This document shows positions 11,419-23,800 of a stretch of DNA of 64,000 nucleotides, one piece after another (the first letter of the stretch is position 1; each line of letters begins with the position of its first letter). Where the stretch lies: contig NC_081824.1 of the NCBI RefSeq assembly GCF_030867095.1, positions 47,898,882-47,962,881 of the forward strand, given 5' to 3'. The translations under genes and the position numbers were made by a program. The stretch is from Alligator mississippiensis (lineage: Eukaryota; Chordata; Crocodylia; Alligatoridae). The notes beneath the pieces are model-generated. The model was given only the letters and a program-made list of their open reading frames with translations, made no database searches and was not told the DNA's origin.

Positions 11419-12968
11419 TGGGGCGGGCAATTATTTCAGCTGGAGGTCTGCTTAATGAGTTTTGGTGAGCTGTTGAAGGCCACATGGGTAGCCCCACCCA
11501 TTGTCCCATACCCTAGTCACCATATTGGGACCAGAAGTCCCGCCCCACTAACCCCTAACTTTTACCACCAGAAGTCCCTCCCCTTTCCTCCCCCAATACT
11601 CTGGGGGGGGGGGGATCTTAGAACCAGAAAAAAAACAAATCATACATTAAAAGTCAAACACCTCCTATAACATATTTTAATTTTATTACAAAAATGTTTT
11701 TGAAATGATTTGTTTGCATACTATATAAAGAGGTTATTGCATAATAACTAAAAAATAAAGTCTTACTCTAGCATATCATGTGGGTGTGTGTGTGTGTATG
11801 GTGATGTGTGGGGTTATATGGTGGGGTGTGTTTATGTGTATGGTGTATGTGTGTGTGTGTGTATGGTGTGTGTGTATGGGGGTGTATGGTGGGGTGTGGG
11901 GGTGTTCCTGTGTGTGAGGGGGCATAGGGTATGGTGGGGGGTGTGTATATGTGGGGGGTTGTAGAAGCAAGGTGTGGGTGTGAGGGAGGGTGGGGAGTGT
12001 TGGGACCCCCCACACACTCCCCTACGTGGCCCGCTGCCCCCACTGCAGACAGCAGCTGCAGGCAGGGGGTGATTAGGGCGCTTGTACCCAATGCAGGTGC
12101 TGGCACCCGGAGGGGTACGGCTCCACCCAACACTGCATGAGGCAGGGGGGGCGAGGAGTGCAGCCTGCCCGACCGCCTCTATTGTGGACGCTGTGCGTGG
12201 CGTGCCTGAAGCTCCCGCACTCACACAGGGGGAAGACCCGCGGTAGCCTCTGAGTGGAAGTAGGGGCGGGGCTCCCTCCACTTCCAGTGGAGTCTGGGAC
12301 CTCTGTGGCAGGGGTCAGGGAAGGCAGCCAGCTCCAGCACTGGGCTTCCCCCGGTGCAAGTGCAGGAGCTGCAGGTGCACCGTACAGAGCTCTCACAGTA
12401 TAGGCAGTTGGGCAAGCTGTACTCATAGCCCCCATGCTCAATGCTGGCTGGAGCTACATGCCACTGGGCACCAGTGCCTGCGCTGGGCATGATTACCCTA
12501 AGTGCCCCAGCCTGTGGCTGCTGCCAGCAGCGTGGGCCACACGCCATGTTGGGGAGTGTGTGAGGGGTGGCCACCCACACCCTGTCCAGCCAGTCTCCAC
12601 TCTCCCGCCACCCTTCTGGGGGGAGGAGGGGGACTCTGTGCTGCTTTCCACACTTCCACCCAGCTGCAGCTCCATGGCATCTGCCCTGGACCCCACCCCT
12701 GCCACTTCCCTTCCTGCTGCCTGGAGCAAGTTGGAAGCTGGGGAAGCTGAGCAGGTTCCCATGGGGGCAGCTGCAGCAGGGGCAGCAACAGCCCCACCCT
12801 GAAGCTGCATGCTGGCAGGATGGGCCCTTTTGCCCACAAGGGTGGGAGCTAGGCACAATAGGGTATGTTGGGTATGTGCATGTGTGGGCGCCTTGCTTCC
12901 ATTCTCCTAGGTGGAAGGGCTCTTGGCAGGGCATAATTTGTTGGTGGGCCATTTTTTGCCCATTCCTG
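11419..12968. mobile_element. hAT element with inverted internal arms
   Basis: A perfect 8-bp target duplication ATCTATGT flanks the element (11411-11418 and 12969-12976). The left end is TGGGGCGGGCAATTATTT. The right end, on the opposite strand, is CAGGAATGGGCAAAAAATGG. Inside, about 12005-12150 and 12425-12580 are inverted copies of each other (for example CACACACTCCCC in both). There is no transposase. The GT-repeat at 11776-11960 lies inside the element. The 125-bp element at 50074-50198 has similar ends. Confidence 0.82.
11776..11960. repeat. GT-rich microsatellite
   Basis: Long imperfect (TG)n tract with TATG and GGGG interruptions. The antisense open frames rich in His, Thr and Pro are by-products of this repeat. 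Confidence 0.9.
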
Positions 12969-12976
12969 ATCTATGT

Positions 12977-13769
12977 ACAGGAAAGTCCAAACCTGCTGAA
13001 TGGAGATGAGGTCCCAGTGTGCAGTTATGAGCTTTCTGGGATTTTTGTAGACACAGACAAGAAGAATACAGATATCTCAAATATGGCAGTTTGCCATGAA
13101 ATAAGTTGGGGGAGGGAAGAACTCTTGTTATTTCCTTGATTTTTCTATGTTATAAGAAAGGAAAGGCACTGTCAGATTCAGGAAGCACTTTCAGATTGGG
13201 GTACAAATTTCCCATAGAACATGTACCACCTCCTTTGTATATAGGCATGTAGGCTTCAACTGCTCTTCAGAGGTGGACTCAATTCCTTCAGGGAGGCTCC
13301 AGGCAGGTGCAAACAGAATATGGATTCTGTTCTGATGAGACCTCAGTTAACCTACATTTCAGTTTTAAAGCCAACAGTTTATAACAGGAAAACCATGTCA
13401 GATCAGCAGGAAATCAATCAAGCTATCTATGAAATGGTTAAAATGTTCTGAAAAATGTTAACTCCCAAATATAGATTTATATATTCTTTCAAATGTATTT
13501 GACTTAAATCTATTTCCTCTGCTTTGTGGCTGCTGGTTTGATTTGTGAAATATGATTTACATCACTTATTGTTCGTGTTAAGGGACTGTGAAATTACATT
13601 GGCAGATGGATTCTTTTTGACTGCCAATATACTGCTTTCTATAATGTGGAATTAGATAGAATACAACAACAATAGTACTTAGTACTTATATCCAACAGAA
13701 TGGAAAAAAAACAACACAATGGTTATGAAGGAAGTGGTTTGGCTATAGCAGGAGCTAGGAAAACCATGC
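12977..13769. other. No identifiable feature
   Basis: AT-rich DNA with no gene signature, repeat end or structured motif that I can support. Confidence 0.4.
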
Positions 13770-13777
13770 CTTCAGCA

Positions 13778-13978
13778 CAGGGGTTCTCAAACTGTGGGTT
13801 TGTTCATGACCCAGGCGGTCACAAGCAGCTTAAAAGGAGGCCGCAGACTTCCCAGGGAGTACACGTGGCAGCACGGGGTGGTAGATGGCAGCAGTGGTTG
13901 CCGTGTGCAAGCTCCCTGTCCCCCACCACCACCATCCAACACTCAGGGTTATGGTGTCACAAAGTTTGAGTACCCCTA
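13778..13978. mobile_element. Short hAT MITE
   Basis: The ends CAGGGGTTCTCAAACT and, reversed, TAGGGGTACTCAAACT are classic hAT termini. The flanking octamers CTTCAGCA and CTTTAGTA agree at 6 of 8 positions, as expected for an aged target duplication. It has no coding capacity. Confidence 0.8.
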
Positions 13979-14200
13979 CTTTAGTATGTATGAGCTTTGG
14001 AGAGAAAGTGCTCTGTTCTGTAGGCAGAATATCAGAATAATATACACTACTCTGTGATGAACCCTGTAATCTGTGAGGGATTCCTCATATACTTTGGTGC
14101 TGCATCCTGTGTAGGTAACAGCAGCTTGGCTTGAGTGCAGATAACTAAAAGGGAGCAAGTCAGAATTGCTAGGCCTAGAATAAAACCTTTCTAATTGCCT

Positions 14201-14312
14201 TTCATGGGATTGCTGGGATTAGCATTGCTTTACCATTTTATGGGATTGCTGGGATTAGCATTGCTTCACTATTTTATGGAATTGCTGGGATTAGCATTGC
14301 TTGACCATTTTC
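14201..14312. repeat. 36-bp tandem repeat, 3 copies
   Basis: The unit begins TGCTGGGATTAGCATTGCTT and recurs at 14211, 14247 and 14283, each 36 bp apart, with few differences. Confidence 0.88.
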
Positions 14313-14469
14313 AAAACCTGTACAAATGGTGATGCCAATAATTGTCATGTTACTAATTGCCATGTTAATACACAATGCATGGTGCATCTGCTAAAGAGCA
14401 AGTGTTTCTGACATTCTTCTTTATCGTGTTACGTATTGATCTGTCACTGAATGTTATTTGTAATAGAGG

Positions 14470-14592
14470 GAATTGTGAGAGTAAGAAGGCTTCATATTCT
14501 TCAATGTGAAGAACTGTGAGAGTAACAAGAGTTTGCATTCTTCAATATGAAGAATTATGAAAGTAAAAAGGGTTCATAGTCTTCAATATTCT
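14470..14592. repeat. 41-bp tandem repeat, 3 copies
   Basis: The unit begins AATTGTGAGAGTAA and recurs at 14471, 14512 and 14553. A TTCTTCA-rich tail follows to about 14620. It is distinct in sequence from the 36-bp array just upstream. Confidence 0.85.
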
Positions 14593-14620
14593 TCATATTC
14601 TTCACATTCTTCAATCACTA

Positions 14621-15491
14621 TTAGATTCAAGTACATGCACCTCACCCTGCTGGGCAGATTGCCAACTGGAAAATTTTGCCCATAATCTTTTAAAATCTGC
14701 ATAATATGAGAGAAAATCATTTCTGTAAGGTAAAAGGGACACACACTGGGTAGTTAAGACATGCAAACCCTGATATTTTCTATCATGAGATGTATATAAT
14801 AAATATATAAGGGGGACAGTAGGTGGAGGCATTTAAGGCCAATTCAGCTACATTGATTGCCCTTCCCTTTTTGTTATTCAGTTGTTTGTGGACATGCTTT
14901 ATAGATGTGGAAACAGCAGCAGAGACAGACATTGAATGTTTCTTTTTTTGTGGAAGCCAATATAAAGAAAGGGTCTGACTTGCACCTCTCAATGTATCCT
15001 TCATTGCAGCATCCTGTAGCTGTCACATACAATCTCATACACTGGGAATGATCTGCTGTTTTCCTATGAATCAATAACACAAAATTTTCCTCCTTTTCAT
15101 CAGGGGTGAGAAAGGCTAAAGCATGATCATTACATTTAGGTCCACTGCCCCCTCAGTGTACATACTGATCCTGAAGAAATTCAGTAAATAGTTTGCAAAA
15201 TCACTGTACTGCATGACACCACAATGCCTGTATATACTACCTGTACCCAAGCAATTAGGGCATCTGTTACTTGGAAAGTGAGCCTCATGGCCTTCGGAGC
15301 AGGGGGGGGGGGGGGGGGGTAATAGCCATACTCAGAGCTTTTGAATTGTCTTGTACAACATAAAGAGATTTAAAAAAATCAGAGTAGGAGAAAAGACTTG
15401 GCTACAATGTCACCAGTAATGAAATGATGAAAAATATTCACTTCTCAGAAGTAGGGGGAAGTTATTTGTGTTGGGGTTAGCTTTCCAGAAA
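14621..15491. other. No identifiable gene; poly-G tract
   Basis: Unassigned DNA. It contains an uninterrupted run of 18 G at 15302-15319, a possible assembly-difficult or quadruplex-forming site. Confidence 0.5.
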
Positions 15492-16065
15492 GATCATAGG
15501 TTCATAGGAAAGTTGGGCTAAAAGGGACCCCACCTCATAAGGTCTTCTAGCCCAGTCCCCTGATCAAGGCAGGATCATTCCTGACTAATCCATGCCAGCC
15601 AAGTGTCTGTCCTAACCTGCTTTTGAAAGTTTCCAGAGATGGGGATTCCACAACTTTTCTATGTCACCTGTTGCAGTGCCTAACCACCCTCCTAGTAAGA
15701 AAGTTCCTTCTAATCTCCAGTCTAAATTTCCCTGCTGTAGCTTGAGCCTGTTACTCCTACTCCTGTCCGCTAAAGCCACAGAGAACAGCCCATTTCCAAC
15801 CTCTCTATGATCACTCTTCAGGTATTTGAAAATCATTATCAGTCTTCTCTCAGTCTTCTCTTCTCCAGACTAACTAACCCTGGCTCTATCAGCTTTTCCT
15901 TATAAGTCCTGTCTCCTAGGACCCTAATCATTTTTGGTGCTCTGTGCTGGACTCTTTCCAAACTGTCCACAGCATAGGGTTCAAAACTGGACACACTACT
16001 CCAGTTGAGACTTCATCAGTGCTGCATAGAGGAGAATCACTTCTCTTGATTTTTCAACAAGATGG
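15492..16065 (-). mobile_element. CR1 LINE 3' fragment
   Basis: The minus-strand CR1 3' end begins with TCATAGGTTCATAG and 'aaagggacccc'. It continues through the C-terminal ORF2 region (LNxxLxxxxxRSNRLKLQQG-type) and breaks off near 16065. The frame is disrupted. The subfamily is different from the copy that follows at 16263. Confidence 0.8.
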
Positions 16066-16363
16066 CAGAATGTTAATTGGATCAGTGAGCCACTTGCTGT
16101 GGGGACCACACCACTGGACCCTCCCCCATTCCTCCTCACCATGCTCAGAGCCCAGCCCCCATCACTGCATGTGAAACGGCCCTCTCCTGGCCACACATGC
16201 TATATGGGCAGCTCACTCCCTAGCGCAGCTTCCCTCCACTGTGCATGCGGCACCCCACCCCTTCCATTTCATAGATTCATAGATTCATAGAAGTTAGGGT
16301 CGGAAGGGACCTCAATAGATCATCAAGTCTGACCCCCTGCATAAGCAGGAAAGAGTGCTGGGT

Positions 16364-18116
16364 CTAGATGACCCCAGCTAGATGCTCATCTAACCTCCTC
16401 TTGAAGACCCCCAGGGTAGGGGAGAGCACCACCTCCCTTGGGAGCCCGTTCCAGACCCTGGCCACTCTAACTGTGAAGAAGTTCTTCCTAATGTCCAATC
16501 TAAATCTGCTCTCTGCTAGCTTGTGGCCATTGTTTCTTGTGACCCCCGGGGGCGCCTTGGTGAATAAATACTCACCAATTCCCTTCTGTGCCCCCGTGAT
16601 GAACTTATAGGCAGCCACAAGGTCGCCTCTCAACCTTCTCTTGCGGAGGCTGAAAAGGTCCAGTTTCTCTAGTCTCTCCTCGTAGGGCTTGGTCTGCAGG
16701 CCCTTAACCATACGAGTGGCCCTTCTCTGGACCCTCTCCAGGTTATCCGCATCCCTCTTGAATTGCAGCACCCAGAATTGCACGCAGTACTCCAACTGCG
16801 GTCTGACCAGCGCCCGATAGAGGGGAAGTATCACCTCCTTGGACCTATTCGTCATGCATCTGCTGATGCACGATAAAGTGCGATTGGCTTTTTTGATGGC
16901 TTCGTCACACTGCCGACTCATGTTCATCTTGGAGTCCACTAGGACTCCAAGATCCCTTTCCACCTCTGTGCCACCCAGCAGGTCATTCCCTAGGCTGTAG
17001 GTGTGCTGGACATTCTTCCTCCCTAGGTGCAGCACTTTGCATTTCTCCTTGTTGAACTGCATCCTGTTGTTTTCTGCCCACTTGTCCAACCTGTCCAGAT
17101 CTGCTTGCAGCTGTTCCCTGCCCTCCGGCGTGTCTACATCCCCCCCATAGCTTTGTGTCATCTGCAAACTTGGACAGAGTACATTTGACTCCCTCGTCCA
17201 AGTCACTGATTAAAACATTAAAGAGTATCGGTCCAAGGACCGAGCCCTGCGGGACCCCACTGCCCCCACCCTTCCAGGTCGAAACCGACCCATCCACCAC
17301 GACTCTCTGGGTGCGACCCTCCAGCCAATTCGCCACCCACCGGACTGTGTAGTCATCCAAGTCACAGCCTCTTAACTTGTTCACCAGTATGGGGTGGGAT
17401 ACCGTATCAAAGGCCTTCCTGAAGTCTAAGTATACGACATCCACCCCTCCTCCTGTGTCCAGGCGTTTCGTAACCTGGTCATAAAAAGAGACTAGATTGG
17501 TCAGGCACGATCTGCCTGCCACGAACCCGTGCTGATTTCCCCTCAGCATAATTTGTCCTGCTGGGCTCTCACAAATGTGAGCCTTGATAATTTTTTCAAA
17601 GACTTTGCCAAGGATGGAGGTGAGACTGACTGGCCTATAGTTGCCCGGGTCCTCCTTCCTCCCCTTTTTGAAAATGGGGACCACGTTGGCCCTTTTCCAG
17701 TCCTCTGGGATTTGGCCCGTGTGCCACGAGCGTTCAAATATTCCTGCCAGTGGCTCTGCAATGATGTCGGCCAGTGCCTTCAGCACCCTCGGATGGAGCT
17801 CATCCGGGCCTGCCAATTTAAAGGCATCCAGTTCTTCCAAGTGACTCTGCACCATCTCAGGGTCTACGCATGGAAGTCTGGCGCCTTGCTGCTGCCTCTC
17901 TGCAACCCCAGTGAGAGACTTGTCGTGCCCCTCACTGAGGAACACTGAGGCAAAGAACTCGTTGAGGAGTTCAGCCTTGTCCCCCCTGTCTGTCACCAAT
18001 TGTTTCTGCCCATTTAGCAGGGGTCCTATTCCTCCCTGGGCCTTCCTTTTACTCCCTATATATCCAAAAAATAATTTCTTGTTATCTTTTACTTGGGTTG
18101 CCATCCTCAGCTCCAT
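16364..18116 (-). pseudogene. CR1 ORF2, reverse transcriptase region
   Basis: This is the RT of the LINE at 16263-20345, which copies element RNA at a nicked target. Motifs in order are [90 protein letters not shown] and FADDTKLW (the catalytic ADD), then the C-terminal [15 protein letters not shown] block, ending HLAGVI. The region is in two frames that overlap near 17140, where a C-run carries an extra base relative to the copy at 53290-55322. It is therefore inactive as it stands. Confidence 0.9.
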
Positions 18117-18171
18117 GGTAGCTTTGGCCCGTCTAACTGCCTCCCTGCAAGCACGAGCAGAGGAGGTATAT

Positions 18172-19173
18172 TCATCTTTGGTGATCTCTCCGTTTCCACC
18201 TTTTATGTGCTCCCCTTTTGTCCCTTAGGCTGCCCTTGATTTCTCTGGTCAGCCAGGGAAGCCTCCTGGCCCCTTTCCCTCTTTTGCCTCGCTCGGGGAT
18301 CGTCTTGCTTTGTGCCCGAAGGATCGTTTCCTTAAGGCACAGCCACCCTTCTTGGGCTTCCATTTCTTCAAAACTCCTACTCTGCAGTGCGTCCTTGACT
18401 AATCGCCTGAGTTCATTGAAATCAGCTTTCCTAAAGTCTAGCACTTTCACCCTACTAGTTACCTTACCCACTCGACGTCTTATGGTGTATTCTATTATTA
18501 GGTGATCACTGTCCCCCAGATGGTTACCGATCTGGAGGTCCGCTACCATGTCATCTCCCGTTGCCAATACCAGATCCAGTATGGCATTCCCCCTAGTGGG
18601 ACCGTGTACCTCCTGTGTCAGGTGGAGGTCCTGTACACAGGTTAGAAACCTGCATGAGCGGTGGGACTTTGCTGTCTGTGTCTTCCAGCAAATGTCCAGG
18701 TAGTTTAGGTCCCCCATGACTACCACCTCTTTAGCTTTTATGGTCTCCAAGAGTTGCCTCAGGAGTCCCGAATCTCTTTCTTCCCTTTGATGTGGGGGTC
18801 TGTAGCAGACCCCTACCACCAAATCCCTTTCTCCTTGCCCCCCATGTAGCCTAACCCACAATCCTTCTACTTCCTCGTCCTTGGATTCCGTCTTGATGAG
18901 GGTTGATATATATTGCTCACTGACATAGAGCGCAACCCCTCCCCCTTTCTTCCCCACCCTGTCCTTTCTGTACAATCTATAGCCCTCAATATGTACCGCC
19001 CAGTCATGGGATGAATCCCACCAGGTTTCCGTTAGCCCTACTAAGTCATAGGTGTTTAGTGCAAGCAGGAGCGCTAGTTCATCCTGCTTGTTTCCCATGC
19101 TCCTAGCATTAGTATATAGGCACTTGAGCCCTGAGACTGGTGCCTTTGCTGCCCCCCCCGCTCCGAGTCCCAA
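18172..19173 (-). pseudogene. CR1 ORF2, APE-type endonuclease region
   Basis: The 333-codon frame starts GLGAGGAAKAPVSGLKCLYTN and shows the apurinic-type endonuclease fold of CR1 ORF2. Visible blocks are LKCLYTNARSMGNKQ, LVGLTETWWD (catalytic Glu), VGVCYRPP, VVMGDLNY (Asp-Asn pair) and SDHLIIEY (SDH motif). It ends in KRRDHQR and a stop. The related copy continues KKWKQGEITKDKY, so a small deletion near 18190-18200 has broken the join to the RT. Confidence 0.9.
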
Positions 19174-19374
19174 GGGGCCCTTTGATTCTTACCTTCTCAT
19201 TTCTTACCTGTGCCGTAGTACTGGCCTCCCCATGGCTTTCAGGTTCCCAATGTTGGGCCCCAGCTCCAATACACCAATGCTCTCTTTCTTCAGGCTGGGC
19301 TGTCCTTGTGGGTGCCACGTGGTTTGGTGGTCCACAGCTTCCCCCACCCTCATCTTCCCCTCCCCCCGACGAGC

Positions 19375-20316
19375 CTAGTTTAAAGCCCGCCGGAGGAGAT
19401 CCGCCAACCTAGAAGAAAACACACGCTTACCTTTGGGGGACAGGTGAAGCCCATCCCAGCTGAGCATGTCCCTTGTCGTGATGTGCGGGTCATTGTCCAT
19501 GAAGCCGAAGCCCGCCTCGAGACACCACTGCCGAAGCCGCCAGTTGGTCTCTCGGATACAGTTCTCCTGCCGTCTTCCGTGTCCGTTCACTGGTAGGATG
19601 GAAGAGAATACCACCTGTGCACCGAACTCCTTCAGCACGCCGCCCAGAGCACTGTAGTCCGCCATCAGGTGATCAGGGGTTCTCCTGGCCGCATCATTAG
19701 TACCCACATGGACTAGGACCATGGGGTAATAATCGGTGGGCTTGATCCTGGCCTGGATTACCTCCGTCACATCCCGAATCTTTGCTCCAGGGAGGCAGCA
19801 TACCTCTCATGCTGAGGGGTCCTGGCGGCAGATGGGCCCTTCCATGCCTCTCAGGATGGAGTCGCCTATGACGAGCACTTGTTGCCTCCTCCTCTGCATC
19901 CTCTTGGATCTCTTGATCTGTACGGAGTGTGAAGAATGTGGTGTTTCTTCCTGCCCAAGGGTTTCCTCCTCCCCTTCCATCTCCTGCGGGGTCGCCAGGG
20001 CCTCGTACCTGTTCTCCAGTCGATCTGGAGAAGCTGGTACCAATTCTCTGCGAGCTGCTCCGGTCCTGGCTGTGACCGTCTGTCATTCTGCTGTGGAGGG
20101 CTTTCCCCGGGCTGCTTCTTCCTTCGGTGCCTGGTCCTCCAGGGAAAGGAAATAACTGTCAATTTCATCCTCTGCCTCCCTGATCCGCCTCAGCCTGCTA
20201 ACCTGCTCCCGGAGCTCCCTCACCTGCGCCTCCAGAGCCCTAAGATGGGCACCTCCTGGACAGGTGTGGGGGGCCCCCCAATCTCTGCCCCCCTGGTCCT
20301 GCTGGGGATCCCCCAC
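19375..20316 (-). pseudogene. CR1 ORF1 with SGNH esterase domain
   Basis: The minus strand holds three partly overlapping frames of one protein. The first (20316-20083) has a heptad-rich stretch, LRALEAQVRELREQVSRL, likely a coiled coil for ORF1 multimerisation. The second (20043-19807) has basic KRSKRMQRRRQQ followed by VLVIGDSILRG, which is SGNH block I (GDS). The third (19770-19375) has VLVHVGTND (block III) and DGLHLSPKG (block V Asp-His). This layout is the known CR1 ORF1 with an esterase. Two frame changes separate the parts. The 20316 start codon is GTG, so the true ATG is unknown. Confidence 0.85.
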
Positions 20317-20489
20317 AGGCCAGGAGGTAGGGAGACATCAGCTCAGTTGCGCATATCATGCTGGCAGCCCCCCTACCGCAAGCAGCATGGGCAGCCTGGC
20401 CCTTCCCACCGTGTTACCCCACCCCAGGAGCAGGAGCAGGAACAGAAAACTGGAGGAGGGAGGAGGAGACTGGAGACTCTGGCTGCTAC

Positions 20490-20598
20490 TGCCACCACCA
20501 GAGCACTGGGTTAAATGGATGGCCTGGAGGGAGCCTGCAGTTCTCATGCTAACACCTCACAGGCCACATGTGGCCCATGGGCAGCCAGTTGGACAGCC
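20490..20598. mobile_element. hAT element, one end
   Basis: Read on the minus strand from 20598 it begins CAGGGCTGTCCAACTGGC, a hAT terminus, followed by 'ccatgggccacatgtggcc'. This resembles the left end of the element at 7319. The other end was not found; the near full-length CR1 may have inserted in it. Confidence 0.5.
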
Positions 20599-20719
20599 CT
20601 GAGCTAGGGCAAGAAAAGAAGTCAAGTCATTAGGGTCAGATCCCACAAAGGGATCTAAGCATTTGATGCGCAAAGGTATCCTGCCTAACTTTCAGGTGCC
20701 TGCTCCCTGGAGACGGATC

Positions 20720-20870
20720 CATGTGCCTCGGAACAGGATCTGAAGTCAGGCATCTGATGAAGCAAGATATCTGCTTACAAAAGCTTATGCCATGCATCCC
20801 TGATTTAGTTAGTTTAAAAAGGAGCAAATCTATCCTGCCTTCAGATTACCATGGCTAACTATGGTTCAGT
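20720..20870. repeat. Interspersed repeat fragment
   Basis: The motifs 'catctgatgaagc', 'aaaagcttatgcc' and 'ctgccttcagattaccatgg' occur in the same order, on the other strand, at 38370-38450. They belong to a reptilian dispersed repeat of unassigned class. Confidence 0.45.
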
Positions 20871-23800
20871 ACCATCCAGTCATGCTGCCACCTTGAAGAG
20901 AAATGGGGAGGAAATTTTGAAGATGATCTGATCAAGGAGCATTTTCTCATTGTTAGTCTGGCCCATGGTGGCAGTTCTTTTGTTCCTGACTTTCCTTCCA
21001 GTTCAACTTTCACTTGCTCACTTTCTCCCTCCTGTGAGAGCCCATGCGCTCAGTTTCTCTCATTCTCAGTGATTACCCCATGCTTTCACCTCCACACTTT
21101 CAACTGCTGGACTTTTCCTCCCTTCTGGAGGCATCTGTGTCCCCAGTTGACAGCTTGGGGGCTGCTAGACAGTCACTGCAACAAGTAAAGGAATCAGCAG
21201 ATGCTATTGAACCATTCAGTTTGAGTTTCAATAGACTTGAGTTTCATGTAAGTGTCCTGCATTAATTCTTTAATACCAACCTGTTTCCAGTTTCTGATCA
21301 GGTTTTTTTGACCTCCAGTGAAATGCTATACATTCAAGGGGACTGTAGCTCCACCTACTGAGTGCACAGTGCAACTTCCCTCTGAGTCAAAAAAAGGAGG
21401 AAAAACAACAGAAGAAAAAATGAAAAAGAATAAAACTCCTCCCATCGCTTCTGTGGAAGTTTGACTGGACCATTATGGAACAAAAATGTATACTTCTTCT
21501 AGCAAACACATGCATCTGTACTAGTCTTTATCTGCTTTTCTCAGTCTCTTTGCTGTGCAAAACTGTGCTTTAAAATGGATAATTCATCACCATGATTTAT
21601 TATAGAGTCAAAGGGCGGGATGGGATCTCAAGTGCCAGCTAATTTAAACCTATACATAAACGTGTACACTCTTCCTAAATCATCCTTGCCAAATGCTTAT
21701 CCAACCTCCTCTTAAAATCTTCCATTGAAGGAGAGTCTATTGTCCAGACTGTCCTACAGCCATATCATTCACCCTCATTGGACAACACAGGACTATAATA
21801 TTCACTTTGCAAAAACAAAGGGTATATTGGAACACCACATGTGACAAACTTGTAACTCACTAGCGGGATTTAACCAGTTAGCTTCCTTCAACCCATCCAC
21901 ATCAAAGATAACACCAGAATAGAAAAATGGAGCCTAACTCTCAGGTAAAGATGCATGACACCTGTTGGTAGATGGTGTCTACACTTGTCATTACAGCATT
22001 CTCTATGTGAATCATCCCCTGTTACACTTCTCCCCCCATGCAGCAGATTCTTAGGAAGTTAATAGTGACAAGGGAGGATATAGAAAGGCTTATATAGCTG
22101 AAGAGCAACCATCTCTACCTCACTTTCCTCTCAACAGTGACTGCCAGGGACAGCCTCGTGGAGAATATAACAAATGGGAATATAACATGGGAATATAACA
22201 AATATATAAAGTAGACTATAGACAAGACCCCAGTAAAGTCAGAAGTCTTCTTGGTCTTTATGCAGCCTGCACATAAGGTTGGTAATAGGCAAGGAGCTTT
22301 TGTTTCAAAATCCTTTTGACAAATATTATTAAGCCTGTCACATAAAGCCCTGATTCTAGAAATACTCAGACATCTTGATAACTTTATTCACAAGTAAACT
22401 GTCAACTTCAGTTCTAACTGTGGTTTCAGGGGGGAGTGAGGTCTGGAGTATATGTACATGTGTTGTATTTACTTTTTGTATTGCAGTTGTACTTACTGAA
22501 GTCACAGATCCATTGTGCTAGGCACTGTACCAATATATACATATTGTAGAAATACATTAAAGAAAGTATGTATTTCAGCATTTGTGAGATCAAGGCAAAG
22601 GGTAGTATACTAGTCACACCAGATACCACTGACAGCAAACAAGATAGTAAGTTGCTTCTCTAAGAGAAGTTAGTGGTCTTTCACTCAACAAGGAATTCTG
22701 TTTCCCTGTCCCACTGGAAATTTTCTCAATAGTAGTCTCATGTTCTGTTTTACACAGCAAAAAAAAAAAAAAAAGGATTCTTGAGAAATCTAAGCTATTA
22801 CAATTCTGAGGACTAGAACAAGATAGGGTATGTTTAATTCAACTCTTGCTTCAGCTGTTTGATATATTGTTTGCAGGAGCTGAAAAACCCTGGTGTTTTC
22901 ATTCCCAATGATGGAGTGTAACAGGGCTAGAACTGTGCGACTGTGTACAGCTCAACATCAGTTTAAACAGCATATTGTTTCGCTGAAGTGTAGTGGGGGT
23001 TTTATAATAGTTTTTGCAAAATAAGCAGTCCAAGGTGAGATCTTCCCTTCAACTTTCTTATTAAATGTTTCACTTGTTTATTTCTCTTCCCTTCTCTTCT
23101 TTATTATATTATTTGTGACACCAGTGTTAACACTAGCTTCTCTGACTGTTCACCACAGATTTTTGTCTTTTTAGTATTGTGAGATAAAAAATGCTTCACA
23201 TTTCATGATGTCTGAATTTGCACAATTCTATGGACATAACATTTAAATAAACTGCATTAATGAAATGCTGCTATGATCTTGTGCAAAGCTAAGAAAAATT
23301 GGTTAATGAGGAGGAAATAATGAGATTTTTCATAGCAAACTGATCAAATCAAATTAACTCTTGAGTCTTAATTTATAAGAGATGATACTAATTAATGCAT
23401 TTGGAACTATTTCAGAACATGTAAGCAAAGAATTTCAGAGAAATTCCACTGCATATTCAAACATCAAATGTCCATCATTTTTTGCTATTTCATCTGAAAA
23501 AGTGTCTCCTTTCTCTATTCCATTTAATTTCTCTGTCCCTTTCAATTAGTCTTAGGGTATTGTTACACATGACAAAAGGTATGTACTGACTCTAAGGAAT
23601 GTTAGCATGTCTAGTGAGCAGTTGCACCTTAAGGGTTAATACCCTCTCTACAAACTTGAGCTGAAACACAAGCTGCCTAATATCAGCTGGAGATAATCCT
23701 CACCCAAACTCAGAATTTAGCTGGCCTTTTTCTGCTTTCATGTGCAGACACTCCTGTCTTAAGAGAATTTAACACATGAGAAAGGTAATGTCTAATAATG

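Larger units (their letters stand above)
16263..20345 (-). mobile_element. Near full-length CR1 LINE
   Basis: This is a minus-strand CR1 of about 4.1 kb, the most complete LINE here. The 3' end lies at the left, with ATTCATAG microsatellite repeats and GGAAGGGACCT. Going upstream come ORF2 reverse transcriptase (16364-18116), APE-type endonuclease (18172-19173) and ORF1 with an esterase domain (19375-20316). Coding is interrupted by a few frameshifts but the sequence is otherwise well preserved. It is close in sequence to the copy at 53290-55322. The 5' boundary is approximate, since GC-rich DNA of uncertain origin follows to about 20600. Confidence 0.92.

Noticed and set aside
11768-12952. 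Long frames including a 243-codon one (-)
   Set aside because: Generated by the GT microsatellite and GC-rich inverted arms of the hAT element.
14201-14592. Short direct repeats resembling a CRISPR array
   Set aside because: The units are contiguous with no unique spacers, and the context is a vertebrate genome.
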